DNA of 64,000 nt, taken from positions 124,001 to 188,000 of the forward strand of contig NZ_JAPWAG010000002.1 of the NCBI RefSeq assembly GCF_041432775.1. The letters run 5' to 3'. This DNA comes from Pauljensenia sp902373545. GTDB lineage: Bacteria; Actinomycetota; Actinomycetes; Actinomycetales; Actinomycetaceae. Below are positions 24,844 to 33,648 of the stretch, piece by piece. The notes below the pieces were generated by a model that did not search any database, had not been told where the DNA came from, and was given only the letters and a program-made list of their open reading frames with translations. The translations under genes and the position numbers were made by a program. Every line of letters starts with the position of its first letter. Within the stretch, counting starts at the first letter, position 1.

Positions 24844-26110
24844 GAGCGGTGCTCCCCTGGGTCGCGGTGGCCTCACCGACGTAGGCGCGGGGGATGTGGG
24901 CGCCCAGGCGGGTGACGATTTCGTAGTTAATGGTGTCCGCGGCGTGCGCCCAGTCGTCGGCCAGCGGATCGGAGTCGAGCCCCGCGCCGAAGAGGACAGC
25001 AAGGTCTCCGACGGCCGCGGGCGCGTCCCCGCTGCGCGCGGTCGGGGTGCCCGCGTCGCCGTCTGCGGGCCCGAGGTCGACGATGAATTGGTCCATGCAC
25101 ACGCGTCCGATGAGGGGCGCCTCGAGGGGGCCGGACGCGGTGTGGACGGTGACGCGGGCGCGGTTGGAGGCGGAGCGCAGGATGCCGTCGCCGTAGCCGA
25201 GGGGAACCAGGCCGACCCAGCGGCGCGTGGGCGCCACCCAGGTCCCGCCGTACGAGGCCGGGGTGCCTTCCTCGATGACCTTGACGGAGGTGAGGGGCGC
25301 GCGCAGGGTGAGGGCGGGGACCAGGTTCAGGTCGGTGGCGGAGGCGACGGCGGGGTCGGGGCTGAGGCCGTACAGGCCGATGCCGACGCGCACCATATCG
25401 TAGTGCGTCTCGGGGTGCCATAGGATCCCGGAGGTGGCGGCCAGGTGACGGATGCGCGGCGTGATACCCGCGTCGGCCAGGATTGCCAGGCCCTCCTCGA
25501 AGATGCGCACGTGGCTGGCGGTCGAGGCGTTGCCCGCCTCGGTGGGGTCGTCAGCGCGAGACATGTGGCTCCACGCGCCCACGACGTCAACGAGGCCGTC
25601 TTCCTCGGCCATTTTCAGAGCCGAGGCCAGGGCGGGCAGGTCGGCCAGCGTCGAGCCGGCGCGAGACATTCCTGTGTCGATCTTGACGTGGACGCGCGCA
25701 GGGCGGCCAACCGCTCGGGCTGCGGCGCAGATGTCGGCCAGGACCCACGTCCAGGACACAGAGACGTCAATATCGGACTCGATGGCCGCGGCGAAGTCGG
25801 AGGAGGAGGTGGAAATCCACGCGAGGAGGGGCGCGTCCGCGCGGGCAACCCCGGCCTCGTCCAGGCCTTCGCGCAGGGTGAAGGCCTCAGCCAGCTGGGC
25901 GACACCCAGCCAGTCGGCACCACCCTCAAGCGCTGCGAGCGCGACCGGGAGCAGGCCATGCCCGTAGGCGTTGGCCTTCACGGTGGCGAGCTGAAGCGCG
26001 CCGGGGGCGGCAGCCCGCAGGACGCCCAGGTTATGACGAATGGCGGCCAGGTCGACGACCGCTTGTGACGGGTATCCCCGTCCTTGACCGTGTTCGTTCG
26101 TGGAAGTCAC
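24836..26110 (-). CDS. alr: Alanine racemase
   Basis: 424 residues, fold-type III PLP enzyme making D-alanine for peptidoglycan. PLP lysine in LATVKANAYGHGLLPVA near residue 43; HVKIDTGMSRAG near 145; HYDMVRVGIGLYGL near 240; catalytic Tyr region TPASYGGTWVAP; and LIGRVCMDQFIVDLG. Start GTG 26110 reads VTSTNEHGQG. Upstream is nnr, 54 bp away, on the same strand. Confidence 0.95.
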   Translation of the reverse strand: MTSTNEHGQGRGYPSQAVVDLAAIRHNLGVLRAAAPGALQLATVKANAYGHGLLPVALAALEGGADWLGVAQLAEAFTLREGLDEAGVARADAPLLAWISTSSSDFAAAIESDIDVSVSWTWVLADICAAARAVGRPARVHVKIDTGMSRAGSTLADLPALASALKMAEEDGLVDVVGAWSHMSRADDPTEAGNASTASHVRIFEEGLAILADAGITPRIRHLAATSGILWHPETHYDMVRVGIGLYGLSPDPAVASATDLNLVPALTLRAPLTSVKVIEEGTPASYGGTWVAPTRRWVGLVPLGYGDGILRSASNRARVTVHTASGPLEAPLIGRVCMDQFIVDLGPADGDAGTPTARSGDAPAAVGDLAVLFGAGLDSDPLADDWAHAADTINYEIVTRLGAHIPRAYVGEATATQGSTAHD

Positions 26111-26164
26111 TCCCCTAGTATCTCACGCGAGCCCGAGCGCGCCGCGCGGGCGCACCCTCCCGCC

Positions 26165-27910
26165 TCAGAGACCGGGGGCGGCGAGCACTTCGGGGATCGC
26201 GTCAGCGATGTCACGCGCCTGAATGGGGGCACGACCGATGTATTCATCGGCGGCCAGCTTCGCCGCGCGACCGTGGAGCCACACGGCAGAGACCAGTCGT
26301 TCGGGCGTGACGGCCTGCGGTTGTCCGTTCGGTCCTGGCAGCGCGTGCTCGTCCCTGACGGGGCGGGCGAGGATACCGGCGATCAGGCCAGCCAGGACGT
26401 CGCCGCTGCCCGCGACCCCAGCCCACGACGTGGTGGTCGGCGCGACCAGCGTGCAGTCGCAGCGGGTCACGCTGTCCTCCATGCTCTCCAGGTCGGGGAA
26501 GCCCAACTCCGGGTTGATGAAGCTGGCGAGCAGCGCCTGATCGCGGAGCATGTCCGCGTATTCGAAGGAACGCACGATGGTCACCGGGCCCTTGAGCACG
26601 ACGTGGCAACCCGTGGCATCGTGGAGGAGGTTCGCGTAGCGCAGGGGGGCTGCGGCGACCTCATCCCGCTTCGTCGGCGTGCCGAGCCTCGTCAGCAGCC
26701 GCGCGGCCTCACCGTGGTGCGGGGTGAGGACGGTGGTCTCGGGGTTGATGGTGTCCGCCAGCTCGGGAATCAGGTCGAGGGCCCCGGCGTCGATGACGAG
26801 CGGCACGCCGGATTGGCCGCAGAATTGCGCGAGTTCGAGCGCGTCCTCGCGTCGGTCCTCGTCCAGTCCTGGGCCGATGAGGGCCGCCTGGATGCGCCCG
26901 CCCACCATGACGACGCCCGGCTCGGCGGCTAGCACGAGGTCTTGGACGCGGCGGGTGGAGTTCAGGCGGACCATGCCCACGCCGGCCGCGAGCGCGCCGC
27001 GTGTGGCGAGCAGGCCGGCGCCGGGGTATGTGTCGGATCCGGCGACGAGGCCGACGACGCCGCGTGCGTACTTGTCGTCGTCAAAGGCCGGGGCTTGAAC
27101 GAATCGACTACTGCCGGTTCCGTCGTAGAAGTACACCGGGACCTCGCCGCTCGTCTCCTCCGTGTCAGCGGGCGTCAGGCCAACGAGTCCGGTCCACTCC
27201 ATCTCGATGAGTTCCAAGGCACCACAATACTGCGCGGCGGGCGCCAGGATCTGGGCGCGCTTGAAGCTGCCCACGGCCATCGTGTGCGTGGCACGCATGA
27301 CGGCGCCCTTCACGCTCCCCTCGTTATCGGTCAGGCCCGAGGGCACGTCAATCGAGACAACTGCAGGGTGGGTGAGGAACGAGAAGTCGTTGAGTTGTTC
27401 AACGGCCTCGGCGAGGTTCCCCTTGAGGGTCCCCTTGCCACCGATGCCAACGATGCCGTCGATCCACACTTTCGCGAATGCCACCAGGGCGAGCTGGGGG
27501 GAATCAAGAACTGTGGTAATCGAGCCCCCTTTGAGGTCCACGATGGTGACCCCAGCGGTCTTAGCGGCGCGCAGCGCGCGGGAGTGGCGCTTTCGTTTGA
27601 GCAGGATCGCCGCGACGTTGAAGCCCATGTCAGCGAGGGTCGCGCATGCGTACAGGGCATCGCCACCGTTGTCGCCCCCTCCGACGAAGGCGACGACGTC
27701 CGCCCGCGGGCCGGGGACGGCGGGTTCGTGAGGTTCGGTCAACAGAGGGGGCGTGTCACCGACGAGGCGGGCCACGCGCTGCGCGACCGCGTCGCCGACC
27801 TGGCGCATGTACAGGTCTGGGTCATCGATCTCCGCAGCCTCGCGGACAAAGCGCTCTTCGATTGAGCGCGCCTGCTGGAACGTCTGGGCGGGTCCGTCAA
27901 AAGTCAACAT
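26165..27910 (-). CDS. nnr: Bifunctional NAD(P)H-hydrate epimerase / ADP-dependent dehydratase
   Basis: 581 residues. N-terminal YjeF_N epimerase domain (about 1-240): FVGGGDNGGDALYACATLAD and SIDVPSGLTDNEGSV. C-terminal ribokinase-like dehydratase domain (about 280-575): VAGSDTYPGAGLLATRGALA, VLTPHHGEAARLLTRLG and the catalytic GSGDVLAGLIAGILARPV. It repairs hydrated NAD(P)H. A broken second copy of the N-terminal domain lies at 37316-37745. Start ATG 27910 is the first residue of the conserved region. Confidence 0.94.
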   Translation of the reverse strand: MLTFDGPAQTFQQARSIEERFVREAAEIDDPDLYMRQVGDAVAQRVARLVGDTPPLLTEPHEPAVPGPRADVVAFVGGGDNGGDALYACATLADMGFNVAAILLKRKRHSRALRAAKTAGVTIVDLKGGSITTVLDSPQLALVAFAKVWIDGIVGIGGKGTLKGNLAEAVEQLNDFSFLTHPAVVSIDVPSGLTDNEGSVKGAVMRATHTMAVGSFKRAQILAPAAQYCGALELIEMEWTGLVGLTPADTEETSGEVPVYFYDGTGSSRFVQAPAFDDDKYARGVVGLVAGSDTYPGAGLLATRGALAAGVGMVRLNSTRRVQDLVLAAEPGVVMVGGRIQAALIGPGLDEDRREDALELAQFCGQSGVPLVIDAGALDLIPELADTINPETTVLTPHHGEAARLLTRLGTPTKRDEVAAAPLRYANLLHDATGCHVVLKGPVTIVRSFEYADMLRDQALLASFINPELGFPDLESMEDSVTRCDCTLVAPTTTSWAGVAGSGDVLAGLIAGILARPVRDEHALPGPNGQPQAVTPERLVSAVWLHGRAAKLAADEYIGRAPIQARDIADAIPEVLAAPGL

Positions 27911-28174
27911 ATCTCCATTGTCACATGCTTTCGCACGCCTCCGCGCATGCTTTCCACTGGGCGCGGCCGTCCAGGATCAACAAACGGTCAATTGCCCCTC
28001 ACCTGACCAGTTGCTACGCTGCGCGCCTGTCGAGACGTTCTACCGCTTGACATATCGGGCTCTTCGCATTGTGGGGTGTGGGGGTGGTGTTCGAAGCGTC
28101 CCGGGGATCGTGGGCAGTGTCGTGGGACGACGACCGAACACAGGAGCTCGCCTCGGGCGCCTCATTAACCAAAA

Positions 28175-28283
28175 CTCGCACGTAATTTGGGTACCCTAAC
28201 TTTTCATAGGTATCGAGAAAACCGCAGAATTCCAACGATGTGATTTCAATGTTTGAAATACATGTCGGGGAATTACGTGCGAC
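28175..28283. repeat. Copy B of the ~109-bp terminal-inverted-repeat element
   Basis: Starts CTCGCACGTAATTTGGGT and ends GGGGAATTACGTGCGAC, with TCGCACGTAATT / AATTACGTGCGA as inverted termini. Internal GATTTCAATGTTTGAAATAC can form a hairpin like that of copies C and D with different loop bases. It lies in the 640-bp gap (27911-28550) between nnr and the accessory island. Confidence 0.85.
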
Positions 28284-28320
28284 ATTTCTGAGGAACCACA
28301 ACATGAGACGCCACAAAGAC

Positions 28321-28430
28321 CCCAGCAGAAGACAACCCAAGCCCAGCAGACGGAAGACCCCCAAGCAGAAGACAACCCAAGCGGAAGACAACCCAAGCGG
28401 AAGACAACTCAAGCACAGAAGACCCCCGCA
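28321..28430. repeat. Degenerate 16-18-bp tandem repeat
   Basis: Repeats of AGCAGAAGACAACCCAA / GCGGAAGACAACCCAA, about six imperfect copies, 40 bp after element B. Low complexity, no gene. Confidence 0.7.
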
Positions 28431-28467
28431 ACCCCGACAGCCGCCACAACCGCCACAAGCACGGGGG

Positions 28468-28541
28468 CGCTGCACCCGTTATGTGGCGCTGCACCCGTTA
28501 TGTGGCGGTGCACCCGTTACGTGGCGGTGCACCCGAACAGA
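28468..28541. repeat. 19-bp tandem repeat, about 3.8 copies
   Basis: Unit GCTGCACCCGTTATGTGGC repeated at a 19-bp step, the last copy breaking off at CACCCGAACAG. Same period as the arrays at 1271 and 57606 although the unit sequence differs. Confidence 0.75.
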
Positions 28542-28550
28542 AGAGGTGTA

Positions 28551-29543
28551 ATGCCTACAGTTCGGGTGCACTGCCCCAACGCACAAGAACAAACGCGGAA
28601 CTGGCACACCGAACCACTCACCGCCACACCCCTCCATGCGCAACTGGGCCCTACTGGCGGCAGGATGGGCACGCCGCCCACGCCGCCACCTGCACTCCGG
28701 CCCACTCCGGCCCAATCCGACACCTCCTACACCCTTACATGCGAAGAGCCCGTTACCCTCGACGCTTCCGGCTCCTCACAGCAAGATTTCATGTATGGCC
28801 TTGCACAATCGGCCCTCAAGAACGCCAAGAGCCTCCAGAAAATGGCCGAGCACGAGTTCGCAACGGCACTCAACGACGTCGACACGACCCTCTGGGAAAA
28901 GACGCTGACGAGCCTCATCGATCAACTGAAGGATACATACATTCCCAATCCCGAACGCCCTCTGTCGTCGCTACCGGGCACTATCGGCTCATGGCTTGAT
29001 CTAACCGCAACAGGGGTGCGAGCAGCCCACGTTTCAGCCTATAACGGGCAATACGTTCGGCCTTCTAACTTCGCAGAGCTATCCCCGTGGGGGAAAACCA
29101 CTGCGAAGGGCGACCTGTCCAATTGGACGCGATACGCGAGGCACCGCGCGGGCGAGGCTCCGAAGATACCCGGTGCCGTCGAAGGACTCGAAAAGGTCGG
29201 CAAGGTAGCCGGTGTCGTCGGCGCCGTCGCAGAAGGCGGCATCAACGCCTACAACTCCTACCAGTCCGACACCATCAACCATCCGGACATGGGTGAAGGT
29301 GAGAAGATCACGCGTGCCGGAGTCAGGGGAGTCATGACTGGTGCCGCCAGCTGGGCCGGCGCGACCTACGGCGCGCAGCTGGGAGCCGCGATCGGCGCGG
29401 CGGGAGGACCCGTCGGCATTGTCGTCGGAGGCGTCGTCGGAGGTATCGTCGGCGGAGTCGTAGCAAGCAAGGCCGGCGGTGTATTTGCTGATGTGTTTAA
29501 CGATTACGTGGTGAGTCCCGTCGCCAAGTGGTTTGGAGGATAG
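28551..29543 (+). CDS. Glycine-zipper putative effector, N-terminally altered paralogue of the gene at 30396
   Basis: 330 residues from ATG 28551 (GAGG 5 bases before). Residues from about 80 onward align with the second copy: a helical region (AEHEFATALNDVDTTLWEKT), then a nearly identical block (AKGDLSNWTRYARHR...) ending in the Gly/Ala/Val segment GAQLGAAIGAAGGPVGIVVG and GGVVGGIVGGVVASK, a glycine zipper able to enter membranes. The first ~75 residues are Pro/Thr-rich and unrelated to the other copy, so this gene has probably lost its original N-terminus near the tandem repeats. By analogy with type VII secreted membrane-depolarising proteins it may be a toxin; this is inference. Confidence 0.55.
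   Translation: MPTVRVHCPNAQEQTRNWHTEPLTATPLHAQLGPTGGRMGTPPTPPPALRPTPAQSDTSYTLTCEEPVTLDASGSSQQDFMYGLAQSALKNAKSLQKMAEHEFATALNDVDTTLWEKTLTSLIDQLKDTYIPNPERPLSSLPGTIGSWLDLTATGVRAAHVSAYNGQYVRPSNFAELSPWGKTTAKGDLSNWTRYARHRAGEAPKIPGAVEGLEKVGKVAGVVGAVAEGGINAYNSYQSDTINHPDMGEGEKITRAGVRGVMTGAASWAGATYGAQLGAAIGAAGGPVGIVVGGVVGGIVGGVVASKAGGVFADVFNDYVVSPVAKWFGG
29111..29470 (+). repeat. 360-bp near-identical block, first copy (second 31142-31501)
   Basis: The DNA encoding the conserved C-terminal half of the two glycine-zipper proteins is almost identical in both genes while the upstream halves differ, pointing to recent recombination or gene conversion. Confidence 0.8.
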
Positions 29544-29547
29544 CGAT

Positions 29548-29973
29548 ATGTGGTTTTCTGTTGCGGGAGCGGTTCTCGGCGCGCTCATTGTCCATGCGTG
29601 GTGGCTGGAGACGTACACTGATTCGCCCCTTGCCAGATGGTGGCGGAGGATGTCCGCGGCAATGTCCCCCACGCGCAACGCACAGGCGATGCTGCGTCCC
29701 TGCACCGGGCTCATGCTTGTCTTCGGAGGAGTAGCTGTGGTCCTCAAGGAGGTCGGCGCACCGACACCGCTCATTACCCTGTTCGCGTTCCTTGGCTCAG
29801 TCCCCCTCGTTATTGGCGTGGTGTACCTGTTGCCCCTGCCGTTGCCTCGTTTTGCTGATCCGTATTATCAGTACTTGAAGCGTCACGGCCTACTGGACGC
29901 AACGGGTAAGCCCCTCCCGGATGCAGACATTGAACGCATTCTTGCCGAACGCGAAGGAGATACATCCTCATGA
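29548..29973 (+). CDS. Small membrane protein, copy 1 (candidate immunity protein)
   Basis: 141 residues. N-terminal helix MWFSVAGAVLGALIVHAWWL, a conserved loop ETYTDSPLARWWRRMSAAMS, two further helices (about 52-70 and 78-97), and a conserved cytosolic tail PLPRFADPYYQYLKRHGLLD. Start ATG 29548 with GGAGG 8 bases upstream, 5 bp after the glycine-zipper gene. Its invariable place after the putative effector, and its membrane topology, suggest it protects the producer's membrane; no family name recognised. Two paralogues at 31585 and 33649. Confidence 0.6.
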   Translation: MWFSVAGAVLGALIVHAWWLETYTDSPLARWWRRMSAAMSPTRNAQAMLRPCTGLMLVFGGVAVVLKEVGAPTPLITLFAFLGSVPLVIGVVYLLPLPLPRFADPYYQYLKRHGLLDATGKPLPDADIERILAEREGDTSS

Positions 29974-30028
29974 CTTGTTCTTATCAGGCTCCTGATCGGT
30001 GGTCTGCGTTGCCCGAGGAGGCTTTCGC
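29844..30028 (+). repeat. 185-bp direct repeat, copy 1 (copies at 31878-32062 and, shortened, 33945-34055)
   Basis: The 3' end of the small membrane protein gene plus the 5' start of the next gene are nearly identical in cassettes 1 and 2; the third copy stops after 111 bp. Confidence 0.85.
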
Positions 30029-30248
30029 GGCTATCGCCCCGACTGACTCCCAGTCGGGTACTCGCGTGCTGGGCGGTGCGGTGGGTCCCATCGACACCAC
30101 GCACAGCTTCGCGGCCACGCTCATGACCGTGGCTTCCACCGTCCCTGACGATCAGGACGACGCGGCGGTCTTGGCCGACTCGGAGGTCGTCGATGGATGC
30201 TGGCGCGCCACTCAGTCAGGTAACAAACGTTGCAGACATCGATTGTAG
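29970..30248 (+). pseudogene. Truncated copy of the DUF1795-like gene at 32004
   Basis: Reads MTCSYQAPDRWSALPEEAFA and follows the 159-residue paralogue to about residue 71 (DDQDDAAVLADS), then departs into unrelated residues and stops at 92. The C-terminal half, including the beta-strand part, is missing. It overlaps the upstream gene by 4 bp as the intact copy does. Confidence 0.75.
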
Positions 30249-30395
30249 AGCCACAAAACGGAGCCTCGTTCCAGAGCATGGACGTGACCCGCGCCCTGTT
30301 TGACAACACGGAGTAGAGTACCGATCGTCAGGGATTGATGCACGACAGGACAATCGGGAGATCCCCATGGAACACACATTCTGTGAGGCAGCACG

Positions 30396-31580
30396 ATGAG
30401 TACGCCATCTCCCTCGCCCGGCCCAAACCCGAACGCGGCGCAATCGTTCTCGTGGGCTTTCTCGGTAAAACCCGACGCCGCATCGGCAGCTGATTCTCAG
30501 TTCACTACTTTTGACCAGAATCTGACCGACGCCGATATCAACATCCGAGGGGCGAAGGACCTCATGTCGCATCAAAGCGCGATGTGTATCCCGGCCATCA
30601 CGGACGATTACTCGAATCTCTCCGACGTATGCGCGGACGTAAGCGCGCAAGCCGCGAAGCTTCGTTCAGCCCTTAGTGCTTTCGCGGGCGCGATGGGCGT
30701 CGTGCGCGAGAAGTATCAAACGGTCGTCACCAACGCGCAGGCAGGTGGCCTCTCGGTCAGCGGCGACTACACGAATTGCACGGTCACAGTTCAGGAAAAC
30801 GCGCCGTCGGAGCACAGGAGCTCCTATTACTCCGCTCTCTCGCAGCTCAATTATGCTCAAAGCCTGCACCGTACCGCCGAGCAAGAGTTTTCCACCGCTC
30901 TTGCCAACGTGGACACATCCGTGTGGGAGAAAACCCTTCAGGCGCTCATGGAGCAGCTCAAGGGGAGCTACATTCCCAATTCCGAACACCCCGCTGCTTC
31001 GACGACGAGTGCCCTAGGCGGCTGGTCTGACCTTGCTAGCAACGTGTGGCGCGCGGGGCACGCGTGGTTCCATAACGGCCACTATGCCCCTCCCGAGGGC
31101 TTTGCGCAGTTATCGAAGTGGAAACAGTTCACCGCGAAAGGCGACCTGTCCAACTGGACGCGATACGCGAGGCACCGCGCGGGCGAGGCTCCGAAGATAC
31201 CCGGTGCCGTCGAAGGACTCGAAAAGGTCGGCAAGGTAGCCGGTGTCGTCGCAGCCGTCGCAGAAGGCGGCATCAACGCCTACAACTCCTACCAGTCCGA
31301 CACCATCAACCATCCGGACATGGGTGAAGGTGAGAAGATCACGCGTGCCGGAGTCAAGGGGGTTGCGACGGGTGTTGCCAGCTGGGCCGGCGCGACCTAC
31401 GGCGCGCAGCTGGGGGCCGCGATCGGCGCGGCGGGAGGACCCGTCGGCATTGTCGTCGGAGGAGTCGTGGGCGGCATCGTCGGAGGAGTTGTAACAAGTA
31501 AGGTAGCCGACGCAGCGGCTGATTGGTTCAACGACAAAGTAGTCGACGGGGTGTTTAGTTTCTTCGGAAAGAAAAAGTAA
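30396..31580 (+). CDS. WXG/LXG-like protein with C-terminal glycine zipper (putative type VII-secreted membrane toxin)
   Basis: 394 residues, the intact member of the pair. Residues about 1-120 are mostly helical (FTTFDQNLTDADINIRGAKD, DVCADVSAQAAKLRSALSAF), resembling WXG/LXG-type secretion domains without a clear WXG turn. A middle helical region follows (about 145-210), then the block shared with the gene at 28551, ending in GAQLGAAIGAAGGPVGIVVG and GGVVGGIVGGVVTSK near 325-365. No signal peptide. The shape resembles Staphylococcus TspA-like effectors, whose C-terminus depolarises membranes. The link to a T7SS is from neighbours (EspG/WXG-like genes) and is inferred; no ESX ATPase lies in the window. 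Confidence 0.55.
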   Translation: MSTPSPSPGPNPNAAQSFSWAFSVKPDAASAADSQFTTFDQNLTDADINIRGAKDLMSHQSAMCIPAITDDYSNLSDVCADVSAQAAKLRSALSAFAGAMGVVREKYQTVVTNAQAGGLSVSGDYTNCTVTVQENAPSEHRSSYYSALSQLNYAQSLHRTAEQEFSTALANVDTSVWEKTLQALMEQLKGSYIPNSEHPAASTTSALGGWSDLASNVWRAGHAWFHNGHYAPPEGFAQLSKWKQFTAKGDLSNWTRYARHRAGEAPKIPGAVEGLEKVGKVAGVVAAVAEGGINAYNSYQSDTINHPDMGEGEKITRAGVKGVATGVASWAGATYGAQLGAAIGAAGGPVGIVVGGVVGGIVGGVVTSKVADAAADWFNDKVVDGVFSFFGKKK

Positions 31581-31584
31581 CGTG

Positions 31585-32007
31585 ATGACTGGAATCGCCT
31601 GTCTAGTACTTGGTTGCCTCCTTATTCATGCGTGGTGGCTCGAGACATACACAGACTCGCCGCTTGCCATATCGTGGAGGAGGATGTCTGCGGCAATGTC
31701 CCCCACGCGCAGCGCTCAAGCGGTGCTGCGCCCCTGCGTCGGCCTCATGTTCGTCGGCGCCGGATTAGGGATGCTCCTACAGAAGATTGGAGCTCCCACA
31801 TTCCTCTGGTACTCGTTCGGGGCTGCTGGTCTGCTCGCCCTTGTCATTGGTGTCGTGTATTTGTTGCCGTTTCCTCTGCCTCGTTTTGCTGATCCGTATT
31901 ATCAGTACTTGAAGCGTCACGGCCTACTAGACGCAACGGGTAAGCCCCTCCCGGATGCAGACATTGAACGCATTCTTGCCGAACGCGAAGGAGATACGTC
32001 CTCATGA
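31585..32007 (+). CDS. Small membrane protein, copy 2 (candidate immunity protein)
   Basis: 140 residues beginning MTGIACLVLGCLLIHAWWLE. Same plan as copy 1: HAWW helix, TYTDSPLAISWRRMSAAMSP, two central helices that differ between copies, and an identical tail PRFADPYYQYLKRHGLLDAT. The central helices are the variable part, as expected if they determine specificity. It overlaps the following gene by 4 bp. Confidence 0.6.
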   Translation: MTGIACLVLGCLLIHAWWLETYTDSPLAISWRRMSAAMSPTRSAQAVLRPCVGLMFVGAGLGMLLQKIGAPTFLWYSFGAAGLLALVIGVVYLLPFPLPRFADPYYQYLKRHGLLDATGKPLPDADIERILAEREGDTSS

Positions 32008-32483
32008 CTTGTTCTTATCAGGCTCCTGATCGGTGGTCTGCGTTGCCCGAGGAGGCTTTCGCTGCCATTACCCCGGCTGGCACGCAGGCAGGCACGCGTG
32101 TCCTTGGTGGCTTGGCCGGTCCTCTAGACCCCACTCACAGCTTTGCAGCCACGATCGTAGCCATTGCCTCGTCCATCCCCGACGACCAGGACGACGCGAT
32201 GGTCCTGGCCGACTCGGCGCGCCTCATCCGTGACACCATCGGCGGTTTCATCATGCTCGAAGACATGGCGTGGCCCGCCGCCCCGCGCGGGTCATTCTTA
32301 CGCACGGGTATCTACATCGAAGAAACCGTACCCATCACTATGTGCCAGTGGGCGTGGGTCCACCGCACCCAGGGCGGCCAGCGCTTCCTCATCACGGTGA
32401 CGGCGACGGCAACGACTGACCAGTTTCCCCTCGTCGCCGACGACATCGTCACCATCGTTCCCACCATCGAGGTTGCCCTATGA
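32004..32483 (+). CDS. DUF1795/LpqN-like protein, unknown function
   Basis: 159 residues with alternating strands: ALPEEAFAAITPAGTQAGTR, SFAATIVAIASSIPDDQD, GIYIEETVPITMCQWAWVH and QRFLITVTATATTDQF. The pattern recalls the DUF1795 (PsbP/DcrB-like) fold often linked to actinobacterial secretion systems; similarity is weak. No signal peptide. It overlaps both neighbours by 4 bp, so it belongs to one operon from 30396 to 33549. Confidence 0.5.
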   Translation: MTCSYQAPDRWSALPEEAFAAITPAGTQAGTRVLGGLAGPLDPTHSFAATIVAIASSIPDDQDDAMVLADSARLIRDTIGGFIMLEDMAWPAAPRGSFLRTGIYIEETVPITMCQWAWVHRTQGGQRFLITVTATATTDQFPLVADDIVTIVPTIEVAL

Positions 32484-33253
32484 GCCCCACCGACTCCTTC
32501 CGCCCCACCCTGAGCCTGCCCGTCGAGCAGGCTATGTCGTTCCTGTCTCTGGCATCGCGCCGTATCCCCGAGGCTGAGCAGCTCGACACCGCACGTGACC
32601 TGAACCTTAGCTCGACAGCCGTTGTCGACGAAAATGCCTTCAGCGAGACCGCACTGGCACTGTGGGAGTCTATGAAACGGGCACGTGCCATCATGACGAT
32701 GGCGTCCCTGACCCCTACACACCCAACCCACCGTAACCTGCGGATCTGGCTGTCCCGCCCCTACGCGACCGTCGCCCGCGCGCGCGGGGAAAAGATCCAC
32801 ATTTACCGTATCGACACCGAGGAGATTCCCCACGTCGTCGCCGCGAATTCTCCGCTGCGACCGCGCCCCGAGGCCTTCGATGGACCCCCTTATCTGCCCT
32901 CTGAGTTCATCGGTGCAGCTACCGACGGCGATCTGGACACCGCACAAGCCATCTTGGAGCACCTCACCACCTTCGGCCCCTCCGACTCCCTCTTCTCCCA
33001 GGCCCTGCTCAACCGCCAATGGGAATACACCACCTGGACACGCGACAACATCACCCCCGACGGCCTAATCCCCTGGGCTGCCCTGAATGTCCTTTCCACT
33101 CCCTCAGGCTCCTACCTGGTCACCCCGCCACGAGGTGAATCCTCCGGCGAAGAAGCCACCATGGAGCCCGTCCTCCAAACCGTCCTATGGGGCCAACTTG
33201 CCCAACTCTTCACGCCCCCCGCCGACGATGCAAAGGGTGGTGAACGCGCATGA
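32480..33253 (+). CDS. EspG-like protein (weak), putative type VII chaperone
   Basis: 257 residues, cytosolic. Overall order (helical start SLPVEQAMSFLSLASRRIPE, strand-rich centre LRIWLSRPYATVARARGEKI with HIYRIDTEEIPHVVAANSPL, then helices FIGAATDGDLDTAQAILEHL) resembles EspG chaperones that bind type VII substrates. I cannot see diagnostic motifs. Its 4-bp overlaps with the genes before and after, and the WXG100-sized gene downstream, are the main support. Confidence 0.4.
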   Translation: MSPTDSFRPTLSLPVEQAMSFLSLASRRIPEAEQLDTARDLNLSSTAVVDENAFSETALALWESMKRARAIMTMASLTPTHPTHRNLRIWLSRPYATVARARGEKIHIYRIDTEEIPHVVAANSPLRPRPEAFDGPPYLPSEFIGAATDGDLDTAQAILEHLTTFGPSDSLFSQALLNRQWEYTTWTRDNITPDGLIPWAALNVLSTPSGSYLVTPPRGESSGEEATMEPVLQTVLWGQLAQLFTPPADDAKGGERA

Positions 33254-33549
33254 TTTCGTGGGACTTCGGGGAAGTTAAGAAAGCCCAACAAGACGCCGAC
33301 GCTGCACAGACGACACTGAATGAGATCACGCTTGATTCACCTGCAACAGGCAGCGAACATCAAGCTTCCCTGGATGAGAAGATCGCCAAGATCACGAAGG
33401 CCGCGAGTGACATCGCGCAAATCCTGGGCTTCATACAAGAGGGAATAGATGGCGCGGATAGTGCATTTCGAGAAATCGACGACGAAAATAAAGCCGACAT
33501 CGAAGCATCCGCACGCTACCTCGAGTCATCCCAGAGAGAGCCCACGTGA
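33250..33549 (+). CDS. WXG100-sized helical protein
   Basis: 99 residues, two long helices split near GFIQEGIDGADSAF, with MISWDFGEVKKAQQDADAAQ at the start and ARYLESSQREPT at the end. Size, charge and lack of a signal peptide fit ESAT-6/WXG100-like secreted partners, but the WXG turn is not present. Overlaps the EspG-like gene by 4 bp. Confidence 0.5.
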   Translation: MISWDFGEVKKAQQDADAAQTTLNEITLDSPATGSEHQASLDEKIAKITKAASDIAQILGFIQEGIDGADSAFREIDDENKADIEASARYLESSQREPT

Positions 33550-33553
33550 GACC

Positions 33554-33613
33554 ATGAGCAACTGGAATAACCCAACGCTGCGCGCGTACCCATTCAAGGG
33601 ACCATACAGCTGA
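33554..33613 (+). pseudogene. 19-codon reading frame, possible remnant of a third effector start
   Basis: MSNWNNPTLRAYPFKGPYS then stop, starting 5 bases after the WXG-like gene. It occupies the place where an effector gene would precede the third immunity-like gene at 33649. Too short to be confident. Confidence 0.3.
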
Positions 33614-33648
33614 CGGAGCGTGCAAGGCGCTCGGAAAGGACACGAAAC

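Noticed and set aside
28175..28283. Copy B as a target-site duplicated IS remnant with transposase
   Set aside because: No transposase reading frame and no clear target duplication at any of the four copies, so only a non-autonomous element or RNA is supported.
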